A stretch of 64,000 nucleotides of DNA from Rhizobium rhododendri. Lineage in GTDB: Bacteria > Pseudomonadota > Alphaproteobacteria > Rhizobiales > Rhizobiaceae. The DNA lies in assembly GCF_007000325.2 (NCBI RefSeq), contig NZ_CP117269.1, positions 310,001 to 374,000 on the forward strand, read 5' to 3'. The translations under genes were made by a program, and so were the position numbers. Under the pieces are notes generated by a model. It did not search any database and was not told the DNA's origin. It saw only the letters and a program-made list of their open reading frames with translations. This document shows, in pieces, positions 24,789 to 33,554 of this stretch. Position 1 is the first letter of the stretch. Each line of letters opens with the position of its first letter.

Positions 24789-25516
24789 TGGGCCTCCTCC
24801 CCCGCTGTCACTGTCTCCTGGTCGCGCCGATACTCGGTCACCTGGAACCCGAGGGGATTGTCGAAGCGCCAGTCGTTGCGCATCGGCTCGGACGTATATT
24901 TGAAGCGGACATTGGCGACCCAATGGTCCGTGACAGCAGGCCCTGACGTGCCGGAGCGTGTCGTCGAAAAGCGGACGGCGGCCGTGTTGTCGTTGAGGAA
25001 GATGACACTTTTGACGAACACGGTGATTTCGGTGTTGGGCCCAAAGAGTTTGACAGGGTTGTTGATGTTCGAGCTGGAATAGGTATTTGCGAGATCGGCG
25101 GATGCTTTTCCGGTCGAATAGAGCGAAGCCAAGTCGAAATTGTCCCGCAATTCCTTTGGATCGTAGGTTTCGCGAGCGCGGATGAAGCGTACGATGTTGG
25201 CCCGTGTCACCGCCTCATTCTGCGTGAGATCACCACGCTCCTGCAGCGGTCGGCTGACTTCCACGTAGCCCGTGGTCTTGTCGACCTCGAGGACGACGAC
25301 ATCGAAGGTTTTGAGCGGCAGCAGCATCCAGAGCAGGCCGATCGACGATGCCAAGGCGACGCCGAGCAGCACGGCGACCGTCCTCCAGACGCCGCGAGAC
25401 ATTGCGACCGACCGATAGACCGAGCGCTCCCATCGGTCTCCCTCACTATAATAGCGGGGATCAATCCCTCCAAGTGGCGCGTCCAGCGCCCCCACCCTGA
25501 TGTCGTTCTTACCCAT
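24785..25516 (-). CDS. virB8: VirB8-type bitopic assembly factor
   Basis: A 243-residue protein: a short cytoplasmic N-terminus with YYSEGDRWERSVYRSVAMSR, a TM helix near residue 47 (VAVLLGVALASSIGLLWMLL), then the NTF2-like periplasmic domain (VDKTTGYVEVSRPLQERGDL, VRFIRARETYDPKELRDNFD). GGAGAGAC lies before the ATG. VirB8 nucleates the inner-membrane complex. Confidence 0.92.
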   Translation of the reverse strand: MGKNDIRVGALDAPLGGIDPRYYSEGDRWERSVYRSVAMSRGVWRTVAVLLGVALASSIGLLWMLLPLKTFDVVVLEVDKTTGYVEVSRPLQERGDLTQNEAVTRANIVRFIRARETYDPKELRDNFDLASLYSTGKASADLANTYSSSNINNPVKLFGPNTEITVFVKSVIFLNDNTAAVRFSTTRSGTSGPAVTDHWVANVRFKYTSEPMRNDWRFDNPLGFQVTEYRRDQETVTAGEEAQ

Positions 25517-25536
25517 TCATGTCTCTCCAGGGATGC

Positions 25537-26562
25537 TTATTTGCGGGCATTGGCGGCGGCGGCTCGCACCTGGGCTGCGGCGGGATCACCATCTCCGATC
25601 GTCGCCGGCGCACCGGGCCGCTGGTTGAACAGATATCCGCCAGCCCGAGCGATGCCTTGTCCGGACATGGCAGCCGCTCTCCAAGCGAGCCTCACCGTCG
25701 TTACCGCCGCCGCCGCACCGAGGGCGTCAATTCTCGGTCCCCCGCCGGCAATCGCCAACGCGATCGAGATCGCATGGGTCAAGAGGAAGGCCGTTACGAT
25801 CGACATCAGCATGAAAGGAGCCAGCGTCGTCATGTTGGCCGCACTGGCATCGGCAGTCAGCGCATCCACCCTGGCCTTCAGCAGCGTCAACATAAATCCG
25901 AGGATCACATAGACGATGATCGGCAGAAGCGCGTAACCCGCAAGACTGGCAATCCAGCCATCCACCACCCGCGACGTCAGATTGAACAGCGCGCAACACA
26001 GCACGATCGGGCCGATCGCCAGCAGGATGAACATGGTCATCTTACCGATCATCAGCAGCGTGACGGCGATGGCGCAAAGAATGCAGACGACCGCAAGCAC
26101 GACGATGGCAAGGATGTACATGCCAACGGCTGTGATACCGCCGGCATCCACCATGGTCTTGACGACGGCGATCCCGCTATTCCAGATGTCGGTCAGACCC
26201 TGCGTCACCGACGAACCTGAACTGCCGTCCCCGCCGCAATCGCTGCCGCCGGTCGACTGGCAAACAATGGTCGCCATACCATCTGGCGCTTCCAGCAAGG
26301 GCTTGACGATCAGAGGCTGATAGGTAGCCCATGACACGATCAGGCTGTAGCAGATGAACGCCCGACCAAACCTCCAGACGAACGTCCCGGCGGTCATCTG
26401 GGCGCGCCCGAACAGCATCTCATAACCCCACCAGACGACATAGACAGTAAGCCCTGCTAGGAACAATGGCCCGAGATAGCCGGCAAGCGTCGTGTACATG
26501 GACTGCACGGCGCTGATGCCCATGGCGTCGATCTTGCCGAACAGGATATCGAAGGGGTTCAT
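25537..26562 (-). CDS. virB6: VirB6-type polytopic inner-membrane channel component
   Basis: A 341-residue protein with at least six hydrophobic segments, for example AGYLGPLFLAGLTVYVVWWG, GMYILAIVVLAVVCILCAIA and LLPIIVYVILGFMLTLLKA, and a large periplasmic loop with SGGSDCGGDGSSGSS. The family forms part of the translocation path for DNA through the inner membrane. Start at ATG 26562, 14 bp after the preceding lipoprotein gene. Confidence 0.9.
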   Translation of the reverse strand: MNPFDILFGKIDAMGISAVQSMYTTLAGYLGPLFLAGLTVYVVWWGYEMLFGRAQMTAGTFVWRFGRAFICYSLIVSWATYQPLIVKPLLEAPDGMATIVCQSTGGSDCGGDGSSGSSVTQGLTDIWNSGIAVVKTMVDAGGITAVGMYILAIVVLAVVCILCAIAVTLLMIGKMTMFILLAIGPIVLCCALFNLTSRVVDGWIASLAGYALLPIIVYVILGFMLTLLKARVDALTADASAANMTTLAPFMLMSIVTAFLLTHAISIALAIAGGGPRIDALGAAAAVTTVRLAWRAAAMSGQGIARAGGYLFNQRPGAPATIGDGDPAAAQVRAAAANARK

Positions 26563-26575
26563 GCTCTCGCGCCGC

Positions 26576-26806
26576 TCAAAGCATGGTCACCCCGCTGCGA
26601 TCATCGTTTCCGACAACGCCGCGCTGACGAACCATCGGTCCGCAATGATCGTCGTCGATGCCACCGGCATAGGCCTCAGAGAACAGGATGGAGCCTATCC
26701 CGGCCGAGCACGGCGCCTTGAGTTCCTTATGGCCAGCACATCCGGGCAACGCGGCAAAGGCCGCAACCACGAGCGCGAGGCAAACGGTTTGGCCCACCCG
26801 CGTCAT
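26576..26806 (-). CDS. Small lipoprotein in the VirB7 position
   Basis: About 76 residues. A signal peptide (VGQTVCLALVVAAFAALPGC) ends in a lipobox LPGC, so the mature protein would be lipidated on Cys. AAGGGAG precedes ATGATG at 26809/26806. VirB7 lipoproteins stabilise VirB9 at the outer membrane; the gene order here places the lipoprotein between virB5 and virB6, as in several plasmid systems (eex or TrwH-like). An entry-exclusion lipoprotein is the alternative. Confidence 0.7.
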   Translation of the reverse strand: MTRVGQTVCLALVVAAFAALPGCAGHKELKAPCSAGIGSILFSEAYAGGIDDDHCGPMVRQRGVVGNDDRSGVTML

Positions 26807-26816
26807 CATCTCCCTT

Positions 26817-27557
26817 TCACTGCCCAACGAAGGAGACCTCATTCGGATGGTAGGTCATGAATGCAGATGTTGCCGCCTCCGCTGCCAGCTGGCGCATCTG
26901 TTCGGCGTTCAGAGCAGCGTTTCCGGCGTTGACAGCCCCGACGAGTTCGTTGACCGTTTGTGCGGTCTGGGTCTGTACTTGCGAGTTTTGATCGATGGAG
27001 CCCTTGATGTCGGGTGCCGATCCGATTTGTCCCTGGACAGCCTGAAACGCGGACGATCGCTGCTGTGCGCTGTTCTGCGTTCCCGCAATCGACGCCGTCA
27101 GCGCTGTCGCCGTGTTCACCAACCCCTGATAGGCCTTGTCGCCGCGCGTCAAATTTGTGCTTGCTGTTTCACCCGACAAGGACCTGACGAGATTGAGACC
27201 GTTCAGGATCGTTGCGGCCGTATTGCCGAAAGAACCAAGATTGCCCCAGGACATCTGACCGCTGAGCAATGAGGAAAAATCGGGTGCATTGCCGATCGAA
27301 AACCCGGAGCCGAGGGCAGCACCGGCGATTTCGCTGGTCGACCGGTTTCCGGTGACCGCTGCAAGTGTCCTGTTTACCGTTTGCAGGATATCGCTGTTCG
27401 ACGACATGATCTGCGCGGTGTTCGACGCGGTCTTCGTTGCCTGGGATAGGGTCGCCTCATCAATGACGGGGACCTGCGCAAAAACACTGCCGCAGGGAAC
27501 CGCCGCCATGAGCAGAGCCAAGGCGGGCTTGGACAGGATATTGGATGGCTTCATCAT
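26817..27557 (-). CDS. VirB5/TrwJ-like secreted pilus protein, copy 1
   Basis: About 246 residues (MMKPSNILSKPALALLMAAV; the frame opens at 27575). A cleavable signal ends near GSVFAQVPV. The mature part is helical, rich in Gln, Ser, Thr and Ala with heptad character (QTQTAQTVNELVGAVNAGN) and ends AFMTYHPNEVSFVGQ. VirB5 proteins sit at the pilus tip and contact recipients. The C-terminal MTY-P-xVSF ending and the mature start AQVPV are shared with the next gene upstream, marking tandem paralogues. Confidence 0.75.
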   Translation of the reverse strand: MMKPSNILSKPALALLMAAVPCGSVFAQVPVIDEATLSQATKTASNTAQIMSSNSDILQTVNRTLAAVTGNRSTSEIAGAALGSGFSIGNAPDFSSLLSGQMSWGNLGSFGNTAATILNGLNLVRSLSGETASTNLTRGDKAYQGLVNTATALTASIAGTQNSAQQRSSAFQAVQGQIGSAPDIKGSIDQNSQVQTQTAQTVNELVGAVNAGNAALNAEQMRQLAAEAATSAFMTYHPNEVSFVGQ

Positions 27558-27567
27558 CTGAACTCTC

Positions 27568-28221
27568 CTACTCATTGCCGTTGATGAACGATACCGAGCC
27601 CGGATCGTAGGTCATGACTTTCGATGCAGCGCTTTCCGCTGCTGCCTGGTCGACCAGTCGCTGGTTTCGCAATCGAACCGTTGTCGTCGCCGACTGGATC
27701 GCCTGGTTCCAGATCTGGGCGCTCGACAGGCGCGCGGTGGTGTTCTGGTCGAAGGCGCCCTGCAGGGAGTTGGCATTGCCGATTGTCGCTGCCTGGTTTT
27801 GAAGTGTCGAGGTATTGGCGCTGATCGCGGCGGCCGTTGCGGCGAGCGCGCTCACCACCTGGCCGATATTCCTGGTTTTCAGGGCCTGGACGCTTGAACC
27901 GGTGGCCAGAAGGATCGACAGGTCGCTAGTGCCAATTGCAGTCCCGGAAAGCGGTGACCCGGAGATGGCCGCACCTGAGATCGGTGGGATGCCGGCAAGA
28001 TCCCCCTTCGCCGTGACACTCGACGTGACACCTCGCGACGGTGCCACGGAAGACTGTTTGAAGGTCCGTGCGCGTTGCACGCAGACGGCCGTCTTCGTCT
28101 CTTCGGTCGTTCGCGCGGCGTCGTTGACCGGCACCTGTGCCATCGTCGGCGAGATCCCCGACATCGCCACCAGTACCACCAGGCACATAGAAGCGCTGAG
28201 ATTTCGGTTCCGGACGCTCAT
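27568..28221 (-). CDS. VirB5/TrwJ-like secreted protein, copy 2
   Basis: A 217-residue protein with a signal peptide (LVVLVAMSGISPTMAQVPV). The mature N-terminus AQVPVNDAARTTEETKTA and C-terminus KVMTYDPGSVSFINGNE parallel copy 1, but the centre differs (SGAAISGSPLSGTAIGTS) and it has a Cys near residue 47. The start overlaps the virB4 stop. The two may be alternative pilus-tip subunits, or one may be an assembly accessory. Confidence 0.7.
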   Translation of the reverse strand: MSVRNRNLSASMCLVVLVAMSGISPTMAQVPVNDAARTTEETKTAVCVQRARTFKQSSVAPSRGVTSSVTAKGDLAGIPPISGAAISGSPLSGTAIGTSDLSILLATGSSVQALKTRNIGQVVSALAATAAAISANTSTLQNQAATIGNANSLQGAFDQNTTARLSSAQIWNQAIQSATTTVRLRNQRLVDQAAAESAASKVMTYDPGSVSFINGNE

Positions 28222-30674
28222 CTCATATCACCTCTTGCGTCCGGAGGATTGTCAGGCTCCTGGCTCCAGCCACAGTAATAGGGCAGCCAGAGCTCCGGGG
28301 CGTCGCCGTAGCGACGACGCAGACGCTCGCATTCGGCGACCGTTTCAGCCCTGCCGGACAGCACCTTGATGAAGTCCGGGAGTGCGGAGAGATCAAGCCG
28401 CGCGATAAGGCTGTCGTGGTCGTGCTTGACCAGGAACTGACGGCTTGTCGACGCGGTCGACCTCACCCACTCAAATTCGGTTTCCGAAAGTCCAAAACCT
28501 TTGACATAGCTCTCCCGATCCGCCTTCGGGTTGGGGAAGAAGATGGTCGTCGGGCTTTGCTCGAGCAGCGTATGGGCGATCCGCGATGTGGTGATATCGC
28601 GTGCAGATTGCGTGCCAATTCCGACAATACCGTTCTTCTTGCGGATGGTCTTCAGCTGGTCGTTGATGAAGGCGCCTGCCCGGTCGTCGCTCAGGAGTTT
28701 CCAGCCTTCGTCAACGAAGAGCATCATCGGCCGCTCGCCATCCAGCATCTGGCCGATGCGAAAGAAGATATAGCCGAGCGCCACTGTGCGGACTTCCGGA
28801 TCATCGAGGACGGCGGTCAGATCAAAGCCGAAGATGCCGCGCTCGCCATCCCAAAGATCCACCGTGTTGTTAAACAACCATCCCCGGGTATCGCACCAGG
28901 CCTCGAAACGCGACGCCAGATCGTCGCGCCCGGCGGCCTCGCCCCCTCGCAGCAGATGGACGACGTCCGAGAACAGGCGCTCCCGGACCGGCACGCTGAA
29001 GATCTGCTCGACCGCTCGGTAGAGGATTTTCTCCTGCTCGGCCGACAGCTTTTCGGCATCATCCTTTGGGCGAACGAGATAGCTGAGGAGGTCATAGACG
29101 AACGCCCTGTTATCAGGACTGTCTGGAAGTTGCAGCGGATTGAAACCGGTTGGAACGCCGGGTTGCAGCACCTCGTACTGACCACCGCAGGCACGAATGA
29201 AGACCTCCCCACCACGATCCTTGTCGAAAAAGGCGCATCGAGGTTGGGGTCTTGCCCGCATTGCCTGCGACAGCAAAAACAGGAGCGCCACGGTCTTTCC
29301 CGAACCCGTCGGGCCGGTGACGATGAAATTGCCGACCTCACCCTTGTGGAAGTTGAAGAAATAGGGGGTCATCGACGTCGTCTGCAGCAAGGAAACAGCC
29401 GGTCCCCAGTGATTTCCACGGGGTTTTCCAAGAGCAAAATTATGAAACGACGCCAGTCCACAAAAATTGCGCGACGAAATCAGCGCGCGACGTGCGATAT
29501 AGGAGAAGTTGCCCGGTAGCTGGGCGTAAAAGACCGGCTCGCTGTTCAGATCCTCGCGCACGACCACCATACCGGCATTCTGCAATTCCTTGGTGATGGC
29601 CTGGGCGCCGGCCTCGGTCTCCTTGATCGAAGCCCCTAACGCCATCACCGACAGATGGTGATAGCCCATGACGGCGCGGCCGTTGACCAACTCATCCCTG
29701 GCAATCGAGATAGCACTTCCAAGGCTCGTGCCACGCTCATCCGAAACACTGATCTGACGCTCTATCCGATCCATCTCCGACAGGACTGGCGCACGATCTT
29801 GCAAGGCGAAACTTTGCGACAGGATGAACTCGCCTGGGACCTTCAGCAGCCCGTCGATCATGCCAGCCGCGGTGTAGGGTGGGTATTCGCGGATCGACAA
29901 CATTGCGCCGAACCGGGTTTCGATGTCGCTGGCGCCGCGCATTTCGAAGACACGGCGGCCGAAGGTGATACGGCGGGTCGGCAGATATTGGTCGAGAGGC
30001 ATGCGCGGCAAGGCCATGGCGACTGGCTCGCCGCCGTTAAGCAGCATCGCCAGGAACTCGAGCGGCTCGGACGCCACGTGCCGCTCCCGCGCCACCACCT
30101 TCAGGACCCGGACGCCGTAATGTTCCATTCCCTTGACGATGTTGGCGACATGCTCGCGCAGCTCCTGGCGGGCCTCCAGATCCATCGCCCGCTCGGATAC
30201 ACCGGACGCCTTGCGCAAGCGCGATAAGATCTCGTCCGCCAGTCCGACCTTGCCCTGGAAGCCCCGCCGGATGATCGTCAGGTAGAGCTCGTTCAAATAC
30301 ATGCTGTTGTCTTTTAGGCTCAGCATGTAACGATCATTGAGAGCCCTGCAGAATGGGATATCGAACGTACCACCGAGTTGAGGGGGAATACGACGCCGCA
30401 CGATGTGGGCGTAGGCTGCAAAACGGCTGTCTGCGAGGGCCCGAACCAGCGTGTTGCGCGCGGTCGCCTCGACATCGATGATTTGCTGATCGGCGGTCTG
30501 GTGACAGAAGCCATCGATCTTGATGATCGTCAGCAGCATTCCGTCCTTGGTTCGCAGTGTTTCCTCGTCGACATGCCTGAGGTAGGGGACATGCGCCGAG
30601 ATCGGCTTTTCCCGGGCGCTTTCAGCTCCGAACCGAAGATCCTTGCGGATGGACTTTTGCATCGCCGCCCCCAT
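28218..30674 (-). CDS. virB4: VirB4-type ATPase
   Basis: About 818 residues; ATG 30674 with GGGAG upstream is preferred over the TTG at 30689. It has the N-terminal CagE/VirB4 domain (VPYLRHVDEETLRTKDGMLL) and a C-terminal RecA-like domain with Walker A VTGPTGSGKTVALLFLLS, Walker B RPMMLFVDEGWKLL and the motif GIVGIGTQSARDI. VirB4 is the universal energising ATPase that helps extract pilin and drives transfer. It overlaps the next gene by four bases, so translation is coupled. Confidence 0.95.
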   Translation of the reverse strand: MGAAMQKSIRKDLRFGAESAREKPISAHVPYLRHVDEETLRTKDGMLLTIIKIDGFCHQTADQQIIDVEATARNTLVRALADSRFAAYAHIVRRRIPPQLGGTFDIPFCRALNDRYMLSLKDNSMYLNELYLTIIRRGFQGKVGLADEILSRLRKASGVSERAMDLEARQELREHVANIVKGMEHYGVRVLKVVARERHVASEPLEFLAMLLNGGEPVAMALPRMPLDQYLPTRRITFGRRVFEMRGASDIETRFGAMLSIREYPPYTAAGMIDGLLKVPGEFILSQSFALQDRAPVLSEMDRIERQISVSDERGTSLGSAISIARDELVNGRAVMGYHHLSVMALGASIKETEAGAQAITKELQNAGMVVVREDLNSEPVFYAQLPGNFSYIARRALISSRNFCGLASFHNFALGKPRGNHWGPAVSLLQTTSMTPYFFNFHKGEVGNFIVTGPTGSGKTVALLFLLSQAMRARPQPRCAFFDKDRGGEVFIRACGGQYEVLQPGVPTGFNPLQLPDSPDNRAFVYDLLSYLVRPKDDAEKLSAEQEKILYRAVEQIFSVPVRERLFSDVVHLLRGGEAAGRDDLASRFEAWCDTRGWLFNNTVDLWDGERGIFGFDLTAVLDDPEVRTVALGYIFFRIGQMLDGERPMMLFVDEGWKLLSDDRAGAFINDQLKTIRKKNGIVGIGTQSARDITTSRIAHTLLEQSPTTIFFPNPKADRESYVKGFGLSETEFEWVRSTASTSRQFLVKHDHDSLIARLDLSALPDFIKVLSGRAETVAECERLRRRYGDAPELWLPYYCGWSQEPDNPPDARGDMR

Positions 30675-30692
30675 CAGGTTGGCTCCCAAGAA

Positions 30693-30989
30693 TTACGGTT
30701 CATAGGAATTACCGCCCCAGAAGTGACGGTTCTTCGTCCAGGGGCATTTGGCGATCCGCACGAGAGCGACGTTCGCCAGGTGCGGATCGCGAACCGTGAT
30801 CACGTAAGCCGCGGCATGCAGGGGCAGGAAGAGAAGGAACATCGCAAGGTTCTTCGTATTGAGGAACGTCATGACGACAATCATCAGTTCGCCGACGAAG
30901 ACGCCGATCGGCACGCCCCAGAACATTCTTGGCCGCGTGAGACCGAGAACCAGCGGCGCCACTTCCGCCCTTACCTCTGCCTCGCTCAT
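30693..30989 (-). CDS. virB3: VirB3-type inner-membrane protein
   Basis: About 98 residues from ATG 30989, which overlaps the virB2 stop. It has LTRPRMFWGVPIGVFVGELM and a second hydrophobic run LAMFLLFLPLHAAAYVITV, then DPHLANVALVRIAKCPWTKN, the usual VirB3 tail. It works next to VirB4 in pilus assembly. Confidence 0.9.
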   Translation of the reverse strand: MSEAEVRAEVAPLVLGLTRPRMFWGVPIGVFVGELMIVVMTFLNTKNLAMFLLFLPLHAAAYVITVRDPHLANVALVRIAKCPWTKNRHFWGGNSYEP

Positions 30990-31342
30990 CAGCCACCCAA
31001 TCCGGAAGACATGGACTGCACGAGCTGCGAGCCGCCAAAGATGAAGGCGATGCCAACGATGATGGAAAAGCACCAACTCCAGGGGATACGGCTCGTCAAC
31101 GCCATGTAGCCGACGGCAGCACAGGCGATGGTCGCCGCTGTCGTCGCGAACGTTCCGGTCATGAAATTGAGGAGTGTCGTGAACACCGAATTGATCGGCT
31201 GGAAGATATCGCCGGCGGCATAGGCTAGTTCGACATTGCCCATCATCACAGCGCCGGCGACCCCTGCCAACACCAAGATGTTTCCGTTGATCCGTCCGGT
31301 CGACATCACCGATCGGGCGAGATTGTATAGCCTTGTCTTCAT
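30989..31342 (-). CDS. virB2: VirB2-type major pilin
   Basis: About 117 residues from ATG 31342 after GAAAGGAG. A long signal (NGNILVLAGVAGAVMMGN) ends near ELAYAAGDIF, followed by a mature pilin with two hydrophobic helices (VFTTLLNFMTGTFATTAATI and WCFSIIVGIAFIFGGSQLV). It is processed and assembled into the conjugative pilus. Confidence 0.88.
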   Translation of the reverse strand: MKTRLYNLARSVMSTGRINGNILVLAGVAGAVMMGNVELAYAAGDIFQPINSVFTTLLNFMTGTFATTAATIACAAVGYMALTSRIPWSWCFSIIVGIAFIFGGSQLVQSMSSGLGG

Positions 31343-31364
31343 CTGGGGCTCCTTTCTTTCCTGA

Positions 31365-32072
31365 CTACTGCACGTACAGAACCGAGCCGCCGATCCAGTC
31401 GTGATCGCCGGCTTGCAGTCTGGTTTGATGGATGGGGGTTGGCTGCTCGGAGGCTGGCGTTTGCGCCAGCAGGTCCACGCCGGCAGCAGCAACGGCTCGA
31501 CTGCCCGCAGCGGCGGCCTTGGCGGCCCGCTTGCCGCCCTTCAGGTAATTGTCAAAGCCGTAATAGGCGTTGGTAACCAGTGCCGTGTAGGAGACGGTCT
31601 CGGCAATATCCGGCACGCCCCCTGCGGCAACGACACGACCCTCTCCGGCATTATAGGCCGCAACCACGAGCATAATGTTGCCTCCAAAGGCCGCCGTCAG
31701 ATCCTTGAGGTAGCTGACGCCGCCCCGAATATTCTCGGCCGCGTCGCAAATATCCGTCACCTGATAGCGCGCGGCGGTCCTTGGCATGAGCTGCATGGGA
31801 CCGCGCGCTCCCGCGGTCGAATTGACGTGGGCGCCGAAGCCGGACTCCTGATCGGCAATTGCCAGTGCCAACCTGGCGTCGACCCCCTGGCGCGACGTTT
31901 CCCTGGTGATGAGCTGGCGAATGGTCTTTGCATCCACCGCACCGTCAGCGCAGTCGGAAGAGACATTGACTGTGAACGCGCCCGAACTGGGCGATGCATC
32001 GTTGGCCAAAGCCAGACAGGGAAAGACGAGGTTCACGACAACGATCGCAGTGCGCATGGGGGCTATGGACAT
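31365..32072 (-). CDS. virB1: VirB1-type lytic transglycosylase
   Basis: About 235 residues from ATG 32072. After a signal peptide (IVVVNLVFPCLALANDA) comes an SLT domain: catalytic Glu in LAIADQESGFGAHVNSTAGA, then GPMQLMPRTAARYQV and VVAAYNAGEGRVVAAGGVP. It cuts peptidoglycan locally so that the channel can be built. It is the promoter-proximal gene of the virB operon. The C-terminus has an Ala-rich low-complexity stretch. Confidence 0.92.
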   Translation of the reverse strand: MSIAPMRTAIVVVNLVFPCLALANDASPSSGAFTVNVSSDCADGAVDAKTIRQLITRETSRQGVDARLALAIADQESGFGAHVNSTAGARGPMQLMPRTAARYQVTDICDAAENIRGGVSYLKDLTAAFGGNIMLVVAAYNAGEGRVVAAGGVPDIAETVSYTALVTNAYYGFDNYLKGGKRAAKAAAAGSRAVAAAGVDLLAQTPASEQPTPIHQTRLQAGDHDWIGGSVLYVQ

Positions 32073-32153
32073 TTGCGTTTCCCGAGTTATAAGTGCATAT
32101 ATATAAAAACATGATAACAACGCAAGTGCCTTTGTAAAATGCCAGGAGCGCAG
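32073..32153. promoter_or_regulatory. Divergent promoter region between virB1 and the trbM-like operon
   Basis: An 81-bp AT-rich gap (TATATATAAAAACATGATAA core) separates the oppositely oriented operons and must hold both promoters. On the minus strand TTGCGT followed 17 bp later by ATATAT is a possible promoter for virB1. Joint control of channel and accessory genes is likely. Confidence 0.5.
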
Positions 32154-32624
32154 ATGTCATCGATCGCCAGATGCGGCATTTTTGCCTCATCCGTTCTTGC
32201 CGTCTGGCTTTCCCAGAACGTCGCGGCTGACGCCGCGGATGCGGATTGGGGCTGTCAGATCGTCCTTTGCGTGGCAGCGCAGACGCCGAGCTGGCATGGT
32301 ATCTCCTACTGTGTACCGCCAATGGAAAAGCTGATTGCCGCAATGGCGTTGCCCGGCTTTTCCTGGCCGGCCTGCAAGGCAGCCGGTACCGGCGCGCCTG
32401 GCTTTGAGGCGTTCGAGGATTGCCCGAGTGGCTATGTCGAGGCAGACGACCAATCCGGCCATGGCGGTGACTTGGCAAGCTATTGCGCCAAGTACACGAT
32501 CGAGCGTGGCGAGCGGACCGAGATCGATCGTCAGCCACGGCCGCGAAGGGCCAGACCCTGGTATTTCGACATCAGGCAAAAAGACGGCACGTCCACACGC
32601 GCATGGTTTGATTTGCAGAAGTGA
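32154..32624 (+). CDS. TrbM/KikA-like conjugation protein
   Basis: About 156 residues from ATG 32154, preceded by GGAG; the frame also opens at 32139. A signal peptide (IFASSVLAVWLSQNVAADA) is followed by a Cys-containing domain WGCQIVLCVAAQTP and ISYCVPPMEKLIAAM then FSWPACKAAG, the spacing typical of TrbM-family exported proteins. In IncP plasmids TrbM/KikA-like proteins are accessory to mating. It is the first gene of the plus-strand accessory operon. Confidence 0.75.
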   Translation: MSSIARCGIFASSVLAVWLSQNVAADAADADWGCQIVLCVAAQTPSWHGISYCVPPMEKLIAAMALPGFSWPACKAAGTGAPGFEAFEDCPSGYVEADDQSGHGGDLASYCAKYTIERGERTEIDRQPRPRRARPWYFDIRQKDGTSTRAWFDLQK

Positions 32625-32675
32625 CAGACAGGGCGCGCCTGCTTCGCCGGAGTTGGTTTTGAAAGGAGTACGCCG

Positions 32676-33056
32676 ATGGGCAAGGAGATCTGGTTTTTTC
32701 ATCGCCTGGGGCCGATCGAGATCGTTGCTGCCACGATTGCAATCAGCGGCACGGCGACGATCGCCGGGATATGGGTCACAACGGCTGCGAAATCCGTCTA
32801 CGCCCACCCGATGGACAACCTCGCATACACGTTTTTGGTCCTGGCTCTTTATCTGCTCTTCAATGCAGTGCTCGTCGGGCTCTGCTGTGCGGCGGCGCTC
32901 TGTATCCTCAAAGGTCTCTACGCCTCGGCCAGCACAAGTCTTCGGCTTATCCGCACGGCTCTGATCCAACTAATCCTCCTGGTGCGCGCTCTTACAGCGT
33001 TCGTCGACGCGATGTTCGACAAGTCCGTAGCGCTCTGCCGGCGTCTGACGCGCTAA
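32676..33056 (+). CDS. Small membrane protein of the conjugation accessory operon
   Basis: A 126-residue protein with two hydrophobic segments (IVAATIAISGTATIAGIWV and YTFLVLALYLLFNAVLVGLC) and a third amphipathic stretch LIQLILLVRALTAFVDAMF. A strong GAAAGGAG lies before the ATG. It is unknown, but its place suggests an inner-membrane partner of the exported proteins around it. Confidence 0.6.
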   Translation: MGKEIWFFHRLGPIEIVAATIAISGTATIAGIWVTTAAKSVYAHPMDNLAYTFLVLALYLLFNAVLVGLCCAAALCILKGLYASASTSLRLIRTALIQLILLVRALTAFVDAMFDKSVALCRRLTR

Positions 33057-33077
33057 ACATCCTCTTGAGGCTCCCAG

Positions 33078-33554
33078 ATGAAACGTACCCTTGCTGTCCT
33101 CGCTCCGCTCCTGATCCTCGCCCTTACCTCCACCGACCGCGCCACGGCACAGGGTGGTCACACGCTGGCGCTTAAACTCACCACCAGGGATGCCAAGCAT
33201 GATCCTGATGGCATCTGGACCGACGACGATCTTGCCAGCATTCGCCAGCTCACTGGACAGGCCAAAATCTACACTGCGCGTATCACCACGCCCTCGGGTA
33301 CCTGGCTGTTGTCCCAGACAAACGGCGATTGCAATTTGCAAGGCATGTGTACGGCCCTTCTGGTGTTGATCAGACCCGATACGCAAGCAGCGCAACTGCC
33401 GCGACCGGTGCGACCGGAGCGGATGGCAAATCCGCAAATGCCGCTCGGTGGCACCGCTGTCCTGTCGCCTGATGCCGCCACACTCACAACCGCGGAAATT
33501 GGCGAGGACGGGAAGGCGTTTATCGGCATATATCAGGTTGAGCCAATTCGATGA
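33078..33554 (+). CDS. Secreted protein of the conjugation accessory operon
   Basis: A 158-residue protein with a signal peptide (TLAVLAPLLILALTSTDRA, cleavage near TAQ-GG). The mature part is beta-rich (IYTARITTPSGTWLLSQTNG, then CNLQGMCTALLVLI with two Cys that could form a disulphide). No domain recognised. It overlaps the next gene by four bases, so the two are translationally coupled. Confidence 0.6.
   Translation: MKRTLAVLAPLLILALTSTDRATAQGGHTLALKLTTRDAKHDPDGIWTDDDLASIRQLTGQAKIYTARITTPSGTWLLSQTNGDCNLQGMCTALLVLIRPDTQAAQLPRPVRPERMANPQMPLGGTAVLSPDAATLTTAEIGEDGKAFIGIYQVEPIR

Noticed and set aside
28416..29519. 367-codon plus-strand ORF opposite virB4
   Set aside because: Shadow of virB4; no domain, and virB4 has Walker motifs in this stretch.
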